The notes under the pieces: model-generated
What the model was told of the DNA's origin: nothing
Database searches by the model: none
Seen by the model: the letters and a program-made list of their open reading frames with translations, nothing else
In this document: positions 6,670 to 8,005 of the stretch, piece after piece
Position numbering within the stretch: the stretch's first letter is position 1
Layout of the letters: each line of letters begins with the position of its first letter
Position numbers and translations under genes: made by a program
NCBI GenBank assembly: GCA_021647535.1
Contig: JAKIUO010000139.1
Location: 1-8,005, forward strand
Source: Hyphomicrobiaceae bacterium
Lineage (GTDB): Bacteria; Pseudomonadota; Alphaproteobacteria; Rhizobiales; JAKIUO01
DNA length: 8,005 bases
Direction of reading: 5' to 3'

Positions 6670-7929
6670 TTAATCCTTATCCAGACCATATAGTGTATGC
6701 AGGGTCCGTACAGCAAGTTCTGTATAATCCGCATCAATTAGCACAGAAATCTTTATTTCCGATGTACTTATGGCCAGAATATTGACGCCTTTGTCAGCCA
6801 GTGCGGCAAACATGTCACCCGCCACCCCGGCATGTGAGGACATGCCAACGCCGATCACCGATAATTTCACTATATTGCTGGCCGCCCGCACCTCCTCAAA
6901 ATCAATGGTGCCTCTTGCGCTTTCGATGACTTCCAGCGTGCGCTCCATATCGACATCCTGCACGGTGAAGGTCATGTCGGTATATTTGCCGTCTTCCGAG
7001 ATGTTCTGCACGATCATGTCGACATTTATATTGGCCTTGGCCAGCGGCACGAAAATAGCAGCGGCGATGCCGGGCTTGTCGGCAACGCGCACCAGCGTGA
7101 TTTTGGCTTCATCCTTGGTATAGGCAATGCCGTTTACGATATGTTTTTCCACGATTTCTTCCTCATCACAAACCAGAGTTCCGACGCGATTTTCATCCCC
7201 GCCACCAGCTGGCGGCACTTTGGCGGGATCATCAAAGCTGGAGCGCACCGAAAGCCGTACCTTGTGCTTCATGGCGATCTCGACGGAACGGGTCTGCAAC
7301 ACCTTGGCCCCTTGCGAGGCCATTTCCAGCATTTCCTCGTATGAGATTTTGTCGAGCTTGTGCGCCTTGGGGGTGATGCGCGGGTCGGTCGTATAAACCC
7401 CGTCAACATCTGTATATATATCACAACGATCAGCCTTCAAAGCCGCCGCAATGGCGACAGCGCTGGTATCCGAGCCACCGCGCCCCAGCGTGGCGATCTG
7501 CCCATCCAGGGCAATGCCCTGAAATCCGGCAATCACCGCCACGGTGCCGCCCTTCATACTCTTCGTCAATTGCGTGCCATCAATGCCCGTTATGCGCGCC
7601 TTGCCATGGGCCTCATTGGTGCGCACGGGGATCTGCCACCCCTGCCAGGAGCGCGCCTTGACGCCCATTTTATTCAAAATAATCGCCAGCAAACCGGATG
7701 TCACCTGCCCACCCGAGGCCACCACCGCATCATATTCCGCCGAACAATGATCGCCGCCCGCCTCATTGACATAGGCCACCAGCTCATTGGTTTTGCCCGC
7801 CATGGCAGAAACCACGACGGCGCAATGATGCCCGGCATCAGCTTCACGCTTGACATGCAGCGCCACATTTTTGATATGCTCGATATCGGCGACAGATGTC
7901 CCGCCAAATTTCATCACCAGCACAGCCAT
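6670..7929 (-). CDS. lysC: Aspartate kinase
   Basis: Aspartokinase phosphorylates aspartate with ATP, the first step toward lysine, threonine, methionine and diaminopimelate. The 419-residue protein has the usual length of the monofunctional, ACT-regulated class. The kinase domain (about 1-240) shows KFGGTS at 7-12, VVSAMAGKTNEL at 39-50, GRGGSDTSAVA at 149-159, DVDGVYTTDPR at 174-184 and SYEEMLEMASQGAKVLQTR at 196-214. Two ACT domains follow (about 268-340 and 350-418), with DKPGIAAAIF and NVDMIVQNISEDG, implying feedback control by lysine and/or threonine. One residue is odd: ASGGQVTSGL at 71-80 has Gly74 (codon GGG) where the family normally has Glu (SGEQ). A loop at about 233-248 (DDPAKVPPAGGGDENR) is longer than usual. 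The start is firm: an in-frame TAA lies two codons upstream, and AGGAAGAAG ends six bases before the ATG. Confidence 0.97.
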   Translation of the reverse strand: MAVLVMKFGGTSVADIEHIKNVALHVKREADAGHHCAVVVSAMAGKTNELVAYVNEAGGDHCSAEYDAVVASGGQVTSGLLAIILNKMGVKARSWQGWQIPVRTNEAHGKARITGIDGTQLTKSMKGGTVAVIAGFQGIALDGQIATLGRGGSDTSAVAIAAALKADRCDIYTDVDGVYTTDPRITPKAHKLDKISYEEMLEMASQGAKVLQTRSVEIAMKHKVRLSVRSSFDDPAKVPPAGGGDENRVGTLVCDEEEIVEKHIVNGIAYTKDEAKITLVRVADKPGIAAAIFVPLAKANINVDMIVQNISEDGKYTDMTFTVQDVDMERTLEVIESARGTIDFEEVRAASNIVKLSVIGVGMSSHAGVAGDMFAALADKGVNILAISTSEIKISVLIDADYTELAVRTLHTLYGLDKD

Positions 7930-8005
7930 AAATTACTTCTTCCTGCCAAAATCCCTGTAGAAACCCCGTTCATACAAATTATCGGCCAAAGCGGCAACAA
8001 ATCAT
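7930..8005 (-). promoter_or_regulatory. Leader of lysC with ribosome-binding site
   Basis: These 76 bases precede lysC. The only clear element is the purine-rich AGGAAGAAG at 7936-7944 on the minus strand, the lysC Shine-Dalgarno. A GATAAT on the minus strand at about 7981-7976 resembles a -10 box, but there is no matching -35 at normal spacing. No gene start for a neighbour is visible. The promoter may lie beyond the right edge. Confidence 0.4.

Noticed and set aside
6642..6737. Longer ptsP start at 6737 adding 32 residues
   Set aside because: It would overlap the end of lysC, and the extra residues do not match the family. The ATG at 6641 fits the GAF-domain start of known EI-Ntr proteins.
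7933..8001. Minus-strand 22-codon tail (FVAALADNLYERGFYRDFG...) ending five bases before the lysC ATG
   Set aside because: It reads like the end of an upstream gene, but an in-frame TGA at 8004-8002 closes it and there is no start codon, so it is not called.

Overview
This window is a stretch of conserved core genome from an alphaproteobacterium. All of the confidently called genes lie on the minus strand. Read in the direction of transcription (right to left) the order is lysC (aspartokinase), ptsP (nitrogen-PTS enzyme I), a RodZ-like membrane helix-turn-helix protein, prfA (release factor 1), prmC (release factor glutamine methyltransferase), a long gene-poor gap, and a DUF4167 protein. The DUF4167 family, the lysC-ptsP-prfA-prmC order and the style of the LysC and PtsP sequences all point to Alphaproteobacteria. 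I cannot name the order or genus. Base composition is moderate over the genes and visibly AT-richer in the gap.

Region by region: 1-173 is the left edge, which may hold the end of an unidentified neighbouring gene. 174-761 is the DUF4167 gene. 762-1415 is a 654-base gap with several short inverted repeats and one minus-strand frame that is unusually poor in stop codons. 1416-3429 is prmC and prfA, which overlap. 3483-4328 is the membrane HTH protein. 4371-6641 is ptsP. 6670-7929 is lysC, and 7930-8005 is its leader. Gaps inside the lysC-prmC cluster are 28, 42 and 53 bases followed by an overlap, so transcription as one operon is likely. I see no internal terminator.

Functionally, LysC commits aspartate to lysine, threonine, methionine and diaminopimelate synthesis. 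PtsP starts the regulatory phosphorelay of the nitrogen PTS. PrfA ends translation at UAA and UAG, and PrmC methylates the GGQ glutamine of PrfA, so those two neighbours are enzyme and substrate. The HTH membrane protein and the DUF4167 protein have no role that can be read from sequence alone.

I found no CRISPR array, insertion sequence, recognisable RNA gene or obvious new defence or biosynthetic system. The points most worth a second look are a glycine in LysC where a conserved active-site glutamate is expected, an exact 13-base tandem duplication carrying the ptsP ribosome-binding site, the stop-poor frame in the prmC-DUF4167 gap, and the collagen-like linker of the RodZ-like protein.
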